64,000 nucleotides of DNA, from the NCBI GenBank assembly GCA_036504515.1, contig DASXVA010000012.1:372001-436000 (forward strand), given 5' to 3'. Below are positions 1-7,041 of the stretch, piece after piece (within the stretch, counting starts at the first letter, position 1; every line of letters begins with the position of its first letter). Below the pieces are notes generated by a model that searched no databases, had not been told where the DNA came from, and was given only the letters and a program-made list of their open reading frames with translations. The stretch is from AWTP1-18 sp036504515 (GTDB taxonomy: Bacteria; Pseudomonadota; Gammaproteobacteria; Burkholderiales; Rhodocyclaceae). Both the position numbers and the translations under genes were made by a program.

Positions 1-1
1 T

Positions 2-1156
2 GATATGGGCGCCGGTACCGTGCCCGATGCCCACGATCCCGCAAAGCGTCATGCCCCTGCCATGCTGACTACCGACCTCGCCCTGCGCTTCGATCCCGCC
101 TACGAAAAAATATCACGGCGCTTTCTTGAAAATCCGGACCAGTTCGCTGATGCCTTTTCCCGGGCCTGGTTCAAACTAACCCACCGGGACATGGGCCCCA
201 TCGCCCGCTACCTGGGCCCCCTGGTGCCAAAGGAAGTGCTGATCTGGCAGGACCCGATCCCCGCCGTGGATCATCCCTTGATTGATGAACAGGACACCGC
301 CGCCCTCAAGGCCAAGATCCTTGCGTCTGGCCTCTCCATACCCCAACTGGTCAGTACTGCCTGGGCATCAGCAGCCACCTTCCGTGGTAGCGACAAGCGG
401 GGTGGGGCCAACGGTGCACGCCTTTGTCTGGCACCGCAAAAGGATTGGGAAGTTAACCAACCGACGGAACTGGCAACAGCCCTGCAGAAGCTGGAAGCAA
501 TCCAGAAGGACTTCAACAGCACACAGTCTGATGGCAAGAAAGTTTCCCTTGCCGACCTGATTGTTCTGGGCGGCTGCGCAGCCATCGAGGCCGCCGCGAA
601 GAAAGCCGGCCACGACGTAAAGGTTCCTTTCACTCCCGGACGCATGGATGCTTCCCAGGAGCAAACCGATGTCGAGTCCTTTGCCGTACTGGAGCCTGCC
701 GCCGACGGATTCCGTAACTACGTGCGCAAGGGATTGGAAGAATCAGCAGCAGAACTGTTGATCGACAAGGCACAGTTGCTCACCCTGACTGCCCCCGAAA
801 TGACGGTACTGATCGGTGGTCTGCGCGCCCTGAATGCAAACTTCGATCACTCCGCCCACGGCATCTTCACCAAGCGGCCGGAAATCCTCACCAATGACTT
901 CTTTGTGAACCTTCTCGACATGGGCACGAAATGGCAGAAGTCCGCCACGACCCAAGGCCTGCTGGAAGGACATGACCGAGCCACAGGCGAACTCAAGTGG
1001 ACGGGCACCATTGTTGATCTTGTCTTCGGCTCGAATGCCCAACTCCGCGCCCTGGCTGAAGTCTATGCCTGCAGCGACGCTCAGGAGGTGTTTGTCCGTG
1101 ACTTCGTGGCCGCCTGGAACAAAGTGATGAACCTTGATCGCTTTGACCTTGCTTGA
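2..1156 (+). CDS. katG: Catalase-peroxidase KatG, C-terminal half (partial)
   Basis: This is the 3' part of a bifunctional heme catalase-peroxidase, which removes hydrogen peroxide in the cytoplasm. The reading frame is open to the left edge, so the gene starts outside the window. About 384 of the roughly 730 residues usual for the family are visible. Recognisable KatG blocks are TDLALRFDPAYEK, HRDMGPIARYLGPLVPKE, LVSTAWASAATFRGSDKRGG, FTPGRMDASQEQTDVESF and the C-terminal VMNLDRFDLA. The visible part covers the end of the heme-binding domain and the whole C-terminal domain, which lacks heme but is needed for activity. The distal-site residues and the Trp-Tyr-Met adduct lie outside the window, so activity cannot be judged. 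It is followed by a 221-bp gap and an unrelated outer-membrane gene. Confidence 0.96.
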   Translation, partial: DMGAGTVPDAHDPAKRHAPAMLTTDLALRFDPAYEKISRRFLENPDQFADAFSRAWFKLTHRDMGPIARYLGPLVPKEVLIWQDPIPAVDHPLIDEQDTAALKAKILASGLSIPQLVSTAWASAATFRGSDKRGGANGARLCLAPQKDWEVNQPTELATALQKLEAIQKDFNSTQSDGKKVSLADLIVLGGCAAIEAAAKKAGHDVKVPFTPGRMDASQEQTDVESFAVLEPAADGFRNYVRKGLEESAAELLIDKAQLLTLTAPEMTVLIGGLRALNANFDHSAHGIFTKRPEILTNDFFVNLLDMGTKWQKSATTQGLLEGHDRATGELKWTGTIVDLVFGSNAQLRALAEVYACSDAQEVFVRDFVAAWNKVMNLDRFDLA

Positions 1157-1188
1157 CCGGAAGGGATTAGCTTAAAAATCCCCCTGTA

Positions 1189-1239
1189 GCGCAGTCTCGA
1201 CTGAACATCGGCTTATTCCGAATCTGGTAGAGACTGCGC
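1189..1239. other. Inverted repeat downstream of katG
   Basis: Perfect 10-bp arms GCGCAGTCTC (1189-1198) and GAGACTGCGC (1230-1239) enclose 31 bases, which hold a small inner TCGG/CCGA hairpin. It starts 32 bp after the katG stop. There is no T-tract, so it may be an RNA-stabilising 3' structure or a protein site rather than a standard terminator. Confidence 0.5.
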
Positions 1240-1320
1240 AAATTTCTTCCCGCGCTGAAATGATGGTGACGACTCCACATTCACTAATCATTAAATACTT
1301 ATACGGATAATTTGGTTTGG

Positions 1321-1337
1321 TTCCCTGTTGCAGGGAA
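1321..1337 (+). promoter_or_regulatory. Small hairpin in the leader of the FadL-type gene
   Basis: TTCCCTG, loop TTG, then CAGGGAA form a perfect 7-bp stem with a 3-base loop, 41 bp before the start codon at 1378. It lies downstream of an AT-rich stretch (about 1280-1315) that probably holds the promoter. It could be a leader-RNA stem or an operator; nothing separates these. Confidence 0.4.
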
Positions 1338-1377
1338 ATACATTGTGTAGCCCCTATAACTATTCGGAGCTACTCCA

Positions 1378-2619
1378 ATGAAATTTCCCCTGCAGCGCTT
1401 AACCACACTCATTGCTCTCGCACTTTCCCCAGGACTCGCACTGGCCACCAACGGCTATTTCCAACATGGGTATGGCGTCAAGGCACAAGGTATTGGTGGC
1501 GTAGGTATTGCACTGCCTCAAGATGGTTTGGCGGCGGCATCCAATCCAGCAGGAACCGCATTTGTTGGCGATCGGCTGGATGCTGGGGTGACTTGGTTTG
1601 CACCAAAGCGAGGAGCCACCATCACAGGTAACGGAGGCGGTGGTAACGGTACATTTGACGGTGATGGCAAGACAGCGTTCTTCCTCCCCGAATTTGGTTA
1701 CACGAAACAGATTTCTTCCACGACTGCGGTTGGTGTCGCGGTCTACGGTAACGGTGGCATGAACACCACCTACAAAACACCCATTCCTCTTTTTGGCACG
1801 AGCAATGCCGGTATCAATCTTGAGCAACTTTTCATATCTCCCTCCGTCGCATGGAAACCAAACGAACAGAATGCCATTGGTGCTGCCCTCAATTTTGCTT
1901 ACCAACGCTTTGAAGCCAAAGGATTGCAAAACTTTGACGGGGCAGCCTCGACAAGCCCGGGCAATGTCACCAATCGCGGTGTTGATACATCCACGGGGCT
2001 TGGCCTGCGTCTTGGCTGGACAGGAAAGGTCACACCGGATCTGACCCTTGGTGCTACGTGGTCCTCCAAGATCAACGCCAGCAAACTCAGCAAGTACAAA
2101 GGGCTTTTTGCAGACTCCGGCAACTTTGACATCCCTGAAAATTACGGAGTAGGCCTTGCCTACAAAGCCACTCCGGCACTTACGCTTGCCGCCGACATCG
2201 AAGAAATCAAATACGGCAGCATCAAGTCCGTAGGCAATCCTTTGGTCCTGCCTACCAGCTTGGGGGCAGCTAATGGCGCCGGCTTTGGCTGGAAAGACAT
2301 CACCGTTTACAAACTGGGGGTCAGCTACGACTACAGCAAGGATCTGACTTTACGGGCCGGTTACAACCACTCGGACCAGCCGATTCCTGCCAGCCAGACC
2401 TTCTTCAATATTTTGGCACCGGGCGTAGTCCAGGATCACGTCACCTTTGGTGCCACATGGCAGGTAGCCAGTGGCGGCGAAGTCAGTGTTTCCTATGCCC
2501 ATGCCTTCAAAAAGACTGTGAATGGTTCCGGCTCGATTCCGGCTGCTTATGGCAGCGGTGAAGCCAATATCCATCTGGAAGAAAACATCCTTGGCGCCGC
2601 CTATGGGTGGAAGTTCTAA
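1378..2619 (+). CDS. FadL/TodX/OmpP1-family outer-membrane channel
   Basis: This is a 413-residue outer-membrane beta-barrel of the FadL family, which admits hydrophobic compounds such as long-chain fatty acids or aromatic hydrocarbons by lateral diffusion. A signal peptide ends at LALA (cleavage near residue 23). The mature N-terminus TNGYFQHGYG and the following QGIGGVGIALPQDGLAAASN-PAG segment are the family's plug signature. The rest shows alternating barrel strands and ends in an aromatic residue (GWKF). A GGAG ribosome site lies 10 bp before the ATG. The YeeE-type permease pair starts 12 bp downstream and is probably co-transcribed. The substrate is unknown; proximity to an ABC importer and a metallohydrolase suggests, but does not show, a role in organic-compound uptake. 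Confidence 0.9.
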   Translation: MKFPLQRLTTLIALALSPGLALATNGYFQHGYGVKAQGIGGVGIALPQDGLAAASNPAGTAFVGDRLDAGVTWFAPKRGATITGNGGGGNGTFDGDGKTAFFLPEFGYTKQISSTTAVGVAVYGNGGMNTTYKTPIPLFGTSNAGINLEQLFISPSVAWKPNEQNAIGAALNFAYQRFEAKGLQNFDGAASTSPGNVTNRGVDTSTGLGLRLGWTGKVTPDLTLGATWSSKINASKLSKYKGLFADSGNFDIPENYGVGLAYKATPALTLAADIEEIKYGSIKSVGNPLVLPTSLGAANGAGFGWKDITVYKLGVSYDYSKDLTLRAGYNHSDQPIPASQTFFNILAPGVVQDHVTFGATWQVASGGEVSVSYAHAFKKTVNGSGSIPAAYGSGEANIHLEENILGAAYGWKF

Positions 2620-2631
2620 CAAGAGACCGCA

Positions 2632-3060
2632 ATGCTTCTCGCTGAATACGCCCAGCCCTTGGCTGGTGGCCTATTGATCGGCTTGGCATCGGCAATCCTG
2701 CTGTTTTTTAACGGCAGGATTGCCGGGGTAAGCGGAATCGCCCGGGGACTATTCACGAACAACAAGCAAGACTTTTTTGCACGCTTGTTATTCCTCGCCG
2801 GTTTGGTTGTTGGTGCCTGGTTGTATGAGGGCGTATCGGGGCAGACGCCGATACCCAGAGAACACTTTCCACCACTGCTGCTAGCCCTGGCGGGAGTTCT
2901 GGTCGCCACAGGGACATCTTTGGCTCGCGGTTGCACAAGCGGGCACGGTGTCTGTGGCTTGGCAAGATTTTCACAGCGATCCTTGATTGCCGTCATCACA
3001 TTCCTGATTACGGCAATCGTTACCGCCTACACGGTGCGGCACATCTGGGGAATTTACTGA
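2632..3060 (+). CDS. YeeE/YedE-family permease, first half (142 aa)
   Basis: This small inner-membrane protein has about four transmembrane helices and the YeeE/YedE signature RGCTSGHGVCGLARFS near residues 101-116. Members of this family include thiosulfate importers (TsuA type), whose conserved cysteines relay the sulfur substrate. In many proteobacteria the transporter is split into two short genes, as here. The start at 2632 lies 12 bp after the FadL-type gene. Its stop overlaps the start of the second half (TGATG at 3058-3062), which indicates translational coupling and equal amounts of the two halves. The likely job is uptake of thiosulfate or a related sulfur compound; the exact substrate is inferred from the family only. 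Confidence 0.88.
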   Translation: MLLAEYAQPLAGGLLIGLASAILLFFNGRIAGVSGIARGLFTNNKQDFFARLLFLAGLVVGAWLYEGVSGQTPIPREHFPPLLLALAGVLVATGTSLARGCTSGHGVCGLARFSQRSLIAVITFLITAIVTAYTVRHIWGIY

Positions 3061-3479
3061 TGCGATACGCCATCCAGCTTCTGTCAGGATTGATTTTTGG
3101 TCTCGGCCTAGCCTTGGCCGGGATGACCTCACCCCAAAAAGTACTCGCGTTTCTTGATATTGCCGGAGACTGGAATCCTGCCTTGCTGTTTGTACTGGGC
3201 GGAGCCGTCATCACGGCAGCTATTGCATTCCGGTGGATTCTTAAACGCGATCACCCTTTACTCGACACCCGGTTTCACCTTAGCAAGGTGACTGAACCCG
3301 ACGTTGGTCTTGTACTTGGCTCAGTAATATTTGGCATTGGATGGGGGATTAGCGGTTATTGTCCCGGGCCGGGAATCGCATTGCTTGCCGTACCAAAAAA
3401 TCCTGAAGCATTGCTATTCCTGACCGGGCTATTGGTCGGTTTTGCCGCTGACTACCTTTGCTTATCGGATCCCGCGTAA
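3060..3479 (+). CDS. YeeE/YedE-family permease, second half (139 aa)
   Basis: This is the partner of the preceding gene. The ATG at 3060 overlaps the previous stop codon, and I prefer it to a start 129 bp upstream because that one lies inside the first gene. The protein begins MRYAIQLLSGLIFGLGLALAG, has four hydrophobic segments, and carries the second family signature GWGISGYCPGPGIA around residues 97-110, with the conserved cysteine. The two halves together give about 280 residues, less than the roughly 350 of the one-chain YeeE. It converges on the GntR regulator gene, 27 bp away. Confidence 0.88.
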   Translation: MRYAIQLLSGLIFGLGLALAGMTSPQKVLAFLDIAGDWNPALLFVLGGAVITAAIAFRWILKRDHPLLDTRFHLSKVTEPDVGLVLGSVIFGIGWGISGYCPGPGIALLAVPKNPEALLFLTGLLVGFAADYLCLSDPA

Positions 3480-3506
3480 TGACTGCGCTGACGATCATCC
3501 CATCGT

Positions 3507-4268
3507 TTACTTGGGATTGAATGCACAGCTCAGGTAGAACTCATACCTTTCAGGCCGAATGTAGAACACCGAGCGGTCACAGCAAACGCCATCATCGAAA
3601 TACGATGTTCGCTGCAGGACCAGCAAGGCATGATTGAGCGGCACTTTCAGTATCTCAGCCAGCGCTTCATCTGCCCCTTGGGCTCGAATAGCCATATCGG
3701 CTCGTGCCGGTGGTTTTCCAAGGATGTTGGACAACTGGTTATAGGCCGGTTGTTTTTCCAGGTCATCCCATTCCGTCTTGTTGAGTGCATCGGGCAAATA
3801 GCTGATGCCAAGGGCGACGGCCCCCCCGTCAACAAGATGAAGCCGCTTGACCAGCAAGCAGTATGAGCTTTTCTTGAAATACGACTTTATCTCGTCAGGG
3901 ACTTTTACTCGCTGCTTGTCCAGCAACTTCATCGTTGCCTTCAGCCCTTGATAGAGCAGTGACTCGTGGAAGCTGCGCAGGTTATCCAGACCATGCCTGA
4001 CCTGCTTGCCTGCTGCGTAGCTGCCTTTTCCCTGCCGCCTCACGATCAGGCCTTCTGTTTCCAGTTGATCCAGTGCCAAACGCACGGTCACGCGGCTCAC
4101 ACTAAATCGCTCGCCCAACTGTGCCTCCGAAGGGAGGCGCCCACTAGGCTCGTACAGACCCGCTTCGATGCCCTCTTGAAGATAGGCAGCTATCTGACGG
4201 TACATGGAGGTCGGGTTCTCCCGGGACACGCCAATTTGTGGCTTCTTTTTGTTAGCAGTTGTTTTCAT
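3507..4268 (-). CDS. GntR-family regulator, HutC/UTRA type
   Basis: This is a one-domain-each DNA-binding repressor or activator with an N-terminal winged helix and a C-terminal UTRA ligand pocket. The winged helix (about residues 22-85 from the ATG) contains LPSEAQLGERFSVSRVTVR. The UTRA domain (about 105-245) contains RTSYFDDGVCCDRSVFYIRP. I chose the ATG at 4268 (253 aa) over a TTG at 4298, because a perfect TATAAT on this strand at 4304-4309 would put the transcription start at or after that TTG. The gene is divergent from the ABC operon starting at 4375, so it most likely controls that operon and itself in response to the imported compound. The effector is unknown. Confidence 0.92.
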   Translation of the reverse strand: MKTTANKKKPQIGVSRENPTSMYRQIAAYLQEGIEAGLYEPSGRLPSEAQLGERFSVSRVTVRLALDQLETEGLIVRRQGKGSYAAGKQVRHGLDNLRSFHESLLYQGLKATMKLLDKQRVKVPDEIKSYFKKSSYCLLVKRLHLVDGGAVALGISYLPDALNKTEWDDLEKQPAYNQLSNILGKPPARADMAIRAQGADEALAEILKVPLNHALLVLQRTSYFDDGVCCDRSVFYIRPERYEFYLSCAFNPK

Positions 4269-4291
4269 AAGCAAAGCTGAAGATTCTATTT

Positions 4292-4318
4292 TTGACAACT
4301 TGTATTATAACGTATTAT
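4292..4318 (+). promoter_or_regulatory. Predicted sigma-70 promoter of the ABC-hydrolase operon
   Basis: TTGACA (4292-4297), a perfect -35 box, is followed after 15 bp by TATTAT (4313-4318). It overlaps the divergent GntR promoter, so one regulator bound to the AT-rich core around 4300-4320 could control both directions. Confidence 0.55.
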
Positions 4319-4332
4319 TTCATGGAGGTCAG
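4304..4332 (-). promoter_or_regulatory. Predicted sigma-70 promoter of the GntR gene
   Basis: On the minus strand CTGACC (4327-4332) and TATAAT (4304-4309) are separated by 17 bp. The -10 box is a perfect consensus. It overlaps the predicted promoter of the divergent ABC operon. Confidence 0.6.
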
Positions 4333-4374
4333 GCAAATTGCCAATGCCTATTGAGTAGAGGTTAGTCGATATCC

Positions 4375-5205
4375 ATGTTACGGACACGAGATGAAGCGGC
4401 ACAAAAATCCGCTTGGGAATTTATGGACAGCAAAAATCCGGCAAGTTTGGCACTGACCCATGTGGATTTCCGTTACCCGGATGGACAGCTTGTATTTGAC
4501 GACCTGAGTTTCAGTGTCGAGCCTGGAGAATTTGTTGCGGTTCTCGGGCCGTCTGGATGCGGCAAGTCGACATTGCTGAACCTGCTTTCAGGTTTTTTAA
4601 GGCCGTCTCGCGGAGAGATCACGATCAACGGCGAGTTGGTCCGCCCAGAACATCCTTCCCTGGGTTACATCTTTCAGTCCCCGCAGCTTTTTCCATGGCT
4701 ATCGGTTATCGACAACATCCAGTTCGGCTTGAAAATGGCAGGAGTATTAAGCCAGAAAGAACAAGTGGAGAAGGCCCGCTACTACTTGCAGGTTGTGGGC
4801 TTGTCCGCCGTAGCCGAGCGTTTCCCACACCAATTGTCCGGCGGAATGAGGCAGCGTGTTTCCTTGGCCAGAGCCCTGGCGACAGAGCCTCAGCTACTGC
4901 TTGCCGATGAGCCCTTCAGTGCCCTCGATGCCATGACCCGTCGACACATGAATGAAGAACTGCTGCGACTTCGCGCAAGGTTCGGGCAAACCGTCTTGTT
5001 CATCACCCACGATATTGATGAGGCGGTTTTTCTCGCCGACCGGGTCGTTGTGCTTGGCCGGGCACCCCAGGGCGTGGACAGCGAACACATCATTGATTTG
5101 CCTTATCCCCGCAGCTTCCCTGAAACACCGAGAACTCCCCGGTTTTTTGAATACCGGGAACACCTGCTGGATCGAATTACCCACGTAATGGAGACCGTGC
5201 AATGA
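4375..5205 (+). CDS. ABC transporter ATPase, SsuB/TauB/NrtD family
   Basis: This is the ATP-hydrolysing subunit of an importer for small organic anions or similar solutes, acting on the cytoplasmic face of the inner membrane. Visible motifs are Walker A GPSGCGKST (residues 58-66), Q-loop in YIFQSPQLFPW, signature LSGGMRQRVSLARAL, Walker B LLLADEP and H-loop ITHDIDEA. At 276 residues it is normal for the family. An internal ATG at 4423 (MDSKNPAS) with a nearby GGGA is an alternative start, which would remove a 16-residue extension. The stop overlaps the start of the binding-protein gene by 4 bases (ATGA). Sequence type points to the sulfonate/taurine/nitrate/thiamine-precursor group; the substrate cannot be read from it. 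Confidence 0.94.
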   Translation: MLRTRDEAAQKSAWEFMDSKNPASLALTHVDFRYPDGQLVFDDLSFSVEPGEFVAVLGPSGCGKSTLLNLLSGFLRPSRGEITINGELVRPEHPSLGYIFQSPQLFPWLSVIDNIQFGLKMAGVLSQKEQVEKARYYLQVVGLSAVAERFPHQLSGGMRQRVSLARALATEPQLLLADEPFSALDAMTRRHMNEELLRLRARFGQTVLFITHDIDEAVFLADRVVVLGRAPQGVDSEHIIDLPYPRSFPETPRTPRFFEYREHLLDRITHVMETVQ

Positions 5206-6227
5206 AACATTCCAGAGCATTTATCAGCAAATTGCTGCTGGCCATTACCGCTGTAGTTTCAGTAACAAGCACGGCAGCAGTACAGGCTCAAACCAAGCCT
5301 TTGCGCGTAGGCTGGGTCTACGCCATGGCGAATGCCCCTGCGCTGATTGCGGAACAAAAGCAATTCTTCGCCGAGGAAGGACTCAAGGTAGAGATCAAGT
5401 CTTTCACCGACGGCCCTGTTTTGGAACAAGCCCTCGCCTCAGGAGAACTGGACGTGGCCTATATCGGCACACCTCCCGTCTATCAGTGGTTTGCCCGGGG
5501 ATTTGATGCACGCATTCTCGCCAAAGTGAATTATGGTCAGGCCGCAGTCATTGCCAGTAATAGCAGTGGCATCAAGACCATTGCAGACCTCAAGGGCAAG
5601 AAGCTGGCCTCCGTTGCAAAGGGCAGCGGGATGGATGTTTTGTTGCGTGGATTCGTCCTTCGCCAACATGGAAAAATTGATCCGGACAAAGACCTGACAA
5701 TCCAACCCATGCCCCCGGGTAACATGAATGCTGCGCTGGATAGGAATGTGGTGGACGCCGCCTTCCTCTGGGAGCCCTTTGTCAGCCAAGCGCTACTCCG
5801 AGGAAACACCCATCTGGTTCTGGATGTAAATCAACTGGTTCCTCAATATCCCTGGTACGTCATTGCAGCCCCCGTAAAAACGCTTAAGGAGCGTTCAGGG
5901 GATATCGTCAAACTACTGCGCGCTCACCGCAAAGCCATTGCCTTCCTTCAGGACAAGCAAGCAGAGGCAGACCAGATCATTGCCCAGTCCTTCAAACTGG
6001 ATACCGTTCAAAAACCTGATGGCAAGACCGTATCCGCCGAAGCCATCGTTCATGAAGCGAGAAATCGTCTTGGATGGTCTGACAAGCTTGAGAACCGGGA
6101 CCTGCAATTTATCCAAAACCTGATGGACTACTCCCTGGACCTCGGCTTTATTCCTAATCCGCTGAAGGTCGATCAGGTAGTGGATTTGAGCTACTGGCAA
6201 AAATCCCGATCTGCTCAGGATAAGTAA
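5202..6227 (+). CDS. ABC transporter substrate-binding protein, SsuA/TauA/NMT1-like
   Basis: This periplasmic binding protein delivers the solute to the permease. The 341-residue product has a signal peptide (basic N-terminus, hydrophobic core, cleavage near AVQA at residue 29). The mature protein starts with the family pattern LRVGWVYAMANAPALIAEQKQFFAEEGLKVE and continues with DVAYIGTPPVYQW, ADLKGKKLASVAKGSG and VDAAFLWEPF. These are typical of the SsuA/TauA/NMT1 group, which binds sulfonates, nitrate, pyrimidine precursors or aromatic acids. It overlaps the ATPase gene by 4 bases and is followed directly by the permease gene. A sulfonate is a common guess for this family, but the adjoining hydrolase is not a known sulfonatase, so I leave the ligand open. 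Confidence 0.93.
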   Translation: MKHSRAFISKLLLAITAVVSVTSTAAVQAQTKPLRVGWVYAMANAPALIAEQKQFFAEEGLKVEIKSFTDGPVLEQALASGELDVAYIGTPPVYQWFARGFDARILAKVNYGQAAVIASNSSGIKTIADLKGKKLASVAKGSGMDVLLRGFVLRQHGKIDPDKDLTIQPMPPGNMNAALDRNVVDAAFLWEPFVSQALLRGNTHLVLDVNQLVPQYPWYVIAAPVKTLKERSGDIVKLLRAHRKAIAFLQDKQAEADQIIAQSFKLDTVQKPDGKTVSAEAIVHEARNRLGWSDKLENRDLQFIQNLMDYSLDLGFIPNPLKVDQVVDLSYWQKSRSAQDK

Positions 6228-7025
6228 ATGACCGAGTCCGTGAACACCAATCCCGAGCCGAACACCGGCGGACAAGAAAAGCCCGTCCGTTCCTGGCTGG
6301 CCTGGGCATCATTGCCGGTAATTGCGGCAATCTGGATTGCTACGGCCAGTCGGGTTCCGGTCTATGTATTGCCTCAGCCCTGGGATGTCTTCAAGGAAGG
6401 ACTGAGGTGGTTGCAAGACGGGAGTATCGCAACCCATCTGGCCAGTAGCCTGTTGCGGGAATTGCTCGGGTTTGTGACGGCCTCTATTGCAGCCCTGGCC
6501 CTGGGCGCCGCGCTTGGATTATCAAAGGGAGTCCGTGATTTCATGGGGCCGGTGAATAGCCTGTTCATGGCGATTCCCCCCATTGCCTGGACGCCTCTTG
6601 CCATCATTTTCCTGGGTCTGGGAAACAGCTCAATCATTGCCGTGATCATCCTGGCGGCACTGTTTCCCATGGCCCTGACCATTCAAGAAGGTGTCCAGTC
6701 CATTCAGACAGGCCTGGTGCGGGCGGCCAGAACCCTTGGCGCGAATCGCTACCAACTCTTTGCCAACGTGTACTTGCCAGCCTGCTTGCCCTTCGTCACA
6801 ACGGCGCTGCGCATTGGGTTCAGTCAGGCATGGCGAGCATTGATTGCAGCCGAGATGATCGGAGCATCGCAAGGAATCGGCTGGATGGTGGCGACGGGTG
6901 GCCAGATCGGCAATAGCAGCCAGGTGCTGCTGGGGATTAGTTTGATCGGACTCATTGCATGGCTGACGGAAAGCCTCGTTTTCCGCCGCCTCGAAACTCA
7001 TTACCAACACTGGCAAGGCCAGTAA
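6228..7025 (+). CDS. ABC transporter permease, SsuC/TauC family
   Basis: This 265-residue inner-membrane permease forms the channel of the importer. About six hydrophobic segments are visible. The EAA loop that docks to the ATPase lies near residues 165-190 (ARTLGANRYQLFANVYLP). The start codon follows the stop of the binding-protein gene with no spacer (TAA then ATG at 6228), indicating translational coupling. The three transporter genes together with the metallohydrolase 16 bp downstream look like one transcription unit read from the promoter near 4292-4318. Confidence 0.93.
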   Translation: MTESVNTNPEPNTGGQEKPVRSWLAWASLPVIAAIWIATASRVPVYVLPQPWDVFKEGLRWLQDGSIATHLASSLLRELLGFVTASIAALALGAALGLSKGVRDFMGPVNSLFMAIPPIAWTPLAIIFLGLGNSSIIAVIILAALFPMALTIQEGVQSIQTGLVRAARTLGANRYQLFANVYLPACLPFVTTALRIGFSQAWRALIAAEMIGASQGIGWMVATGGQIGNSSQVLLGISLIGLIAWLTESLVFRRLETHYQHWQGQ

Positions 7026-7041
7026 GCACAAGGAAATCATC

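Noticed and set aside
4269..4298. TTG start adding 10 residues to the GntR regulator
   Set aside because: It lies 6 bp from a consensus -10 box on the same strand, so it would be at the transcription start with no leader.
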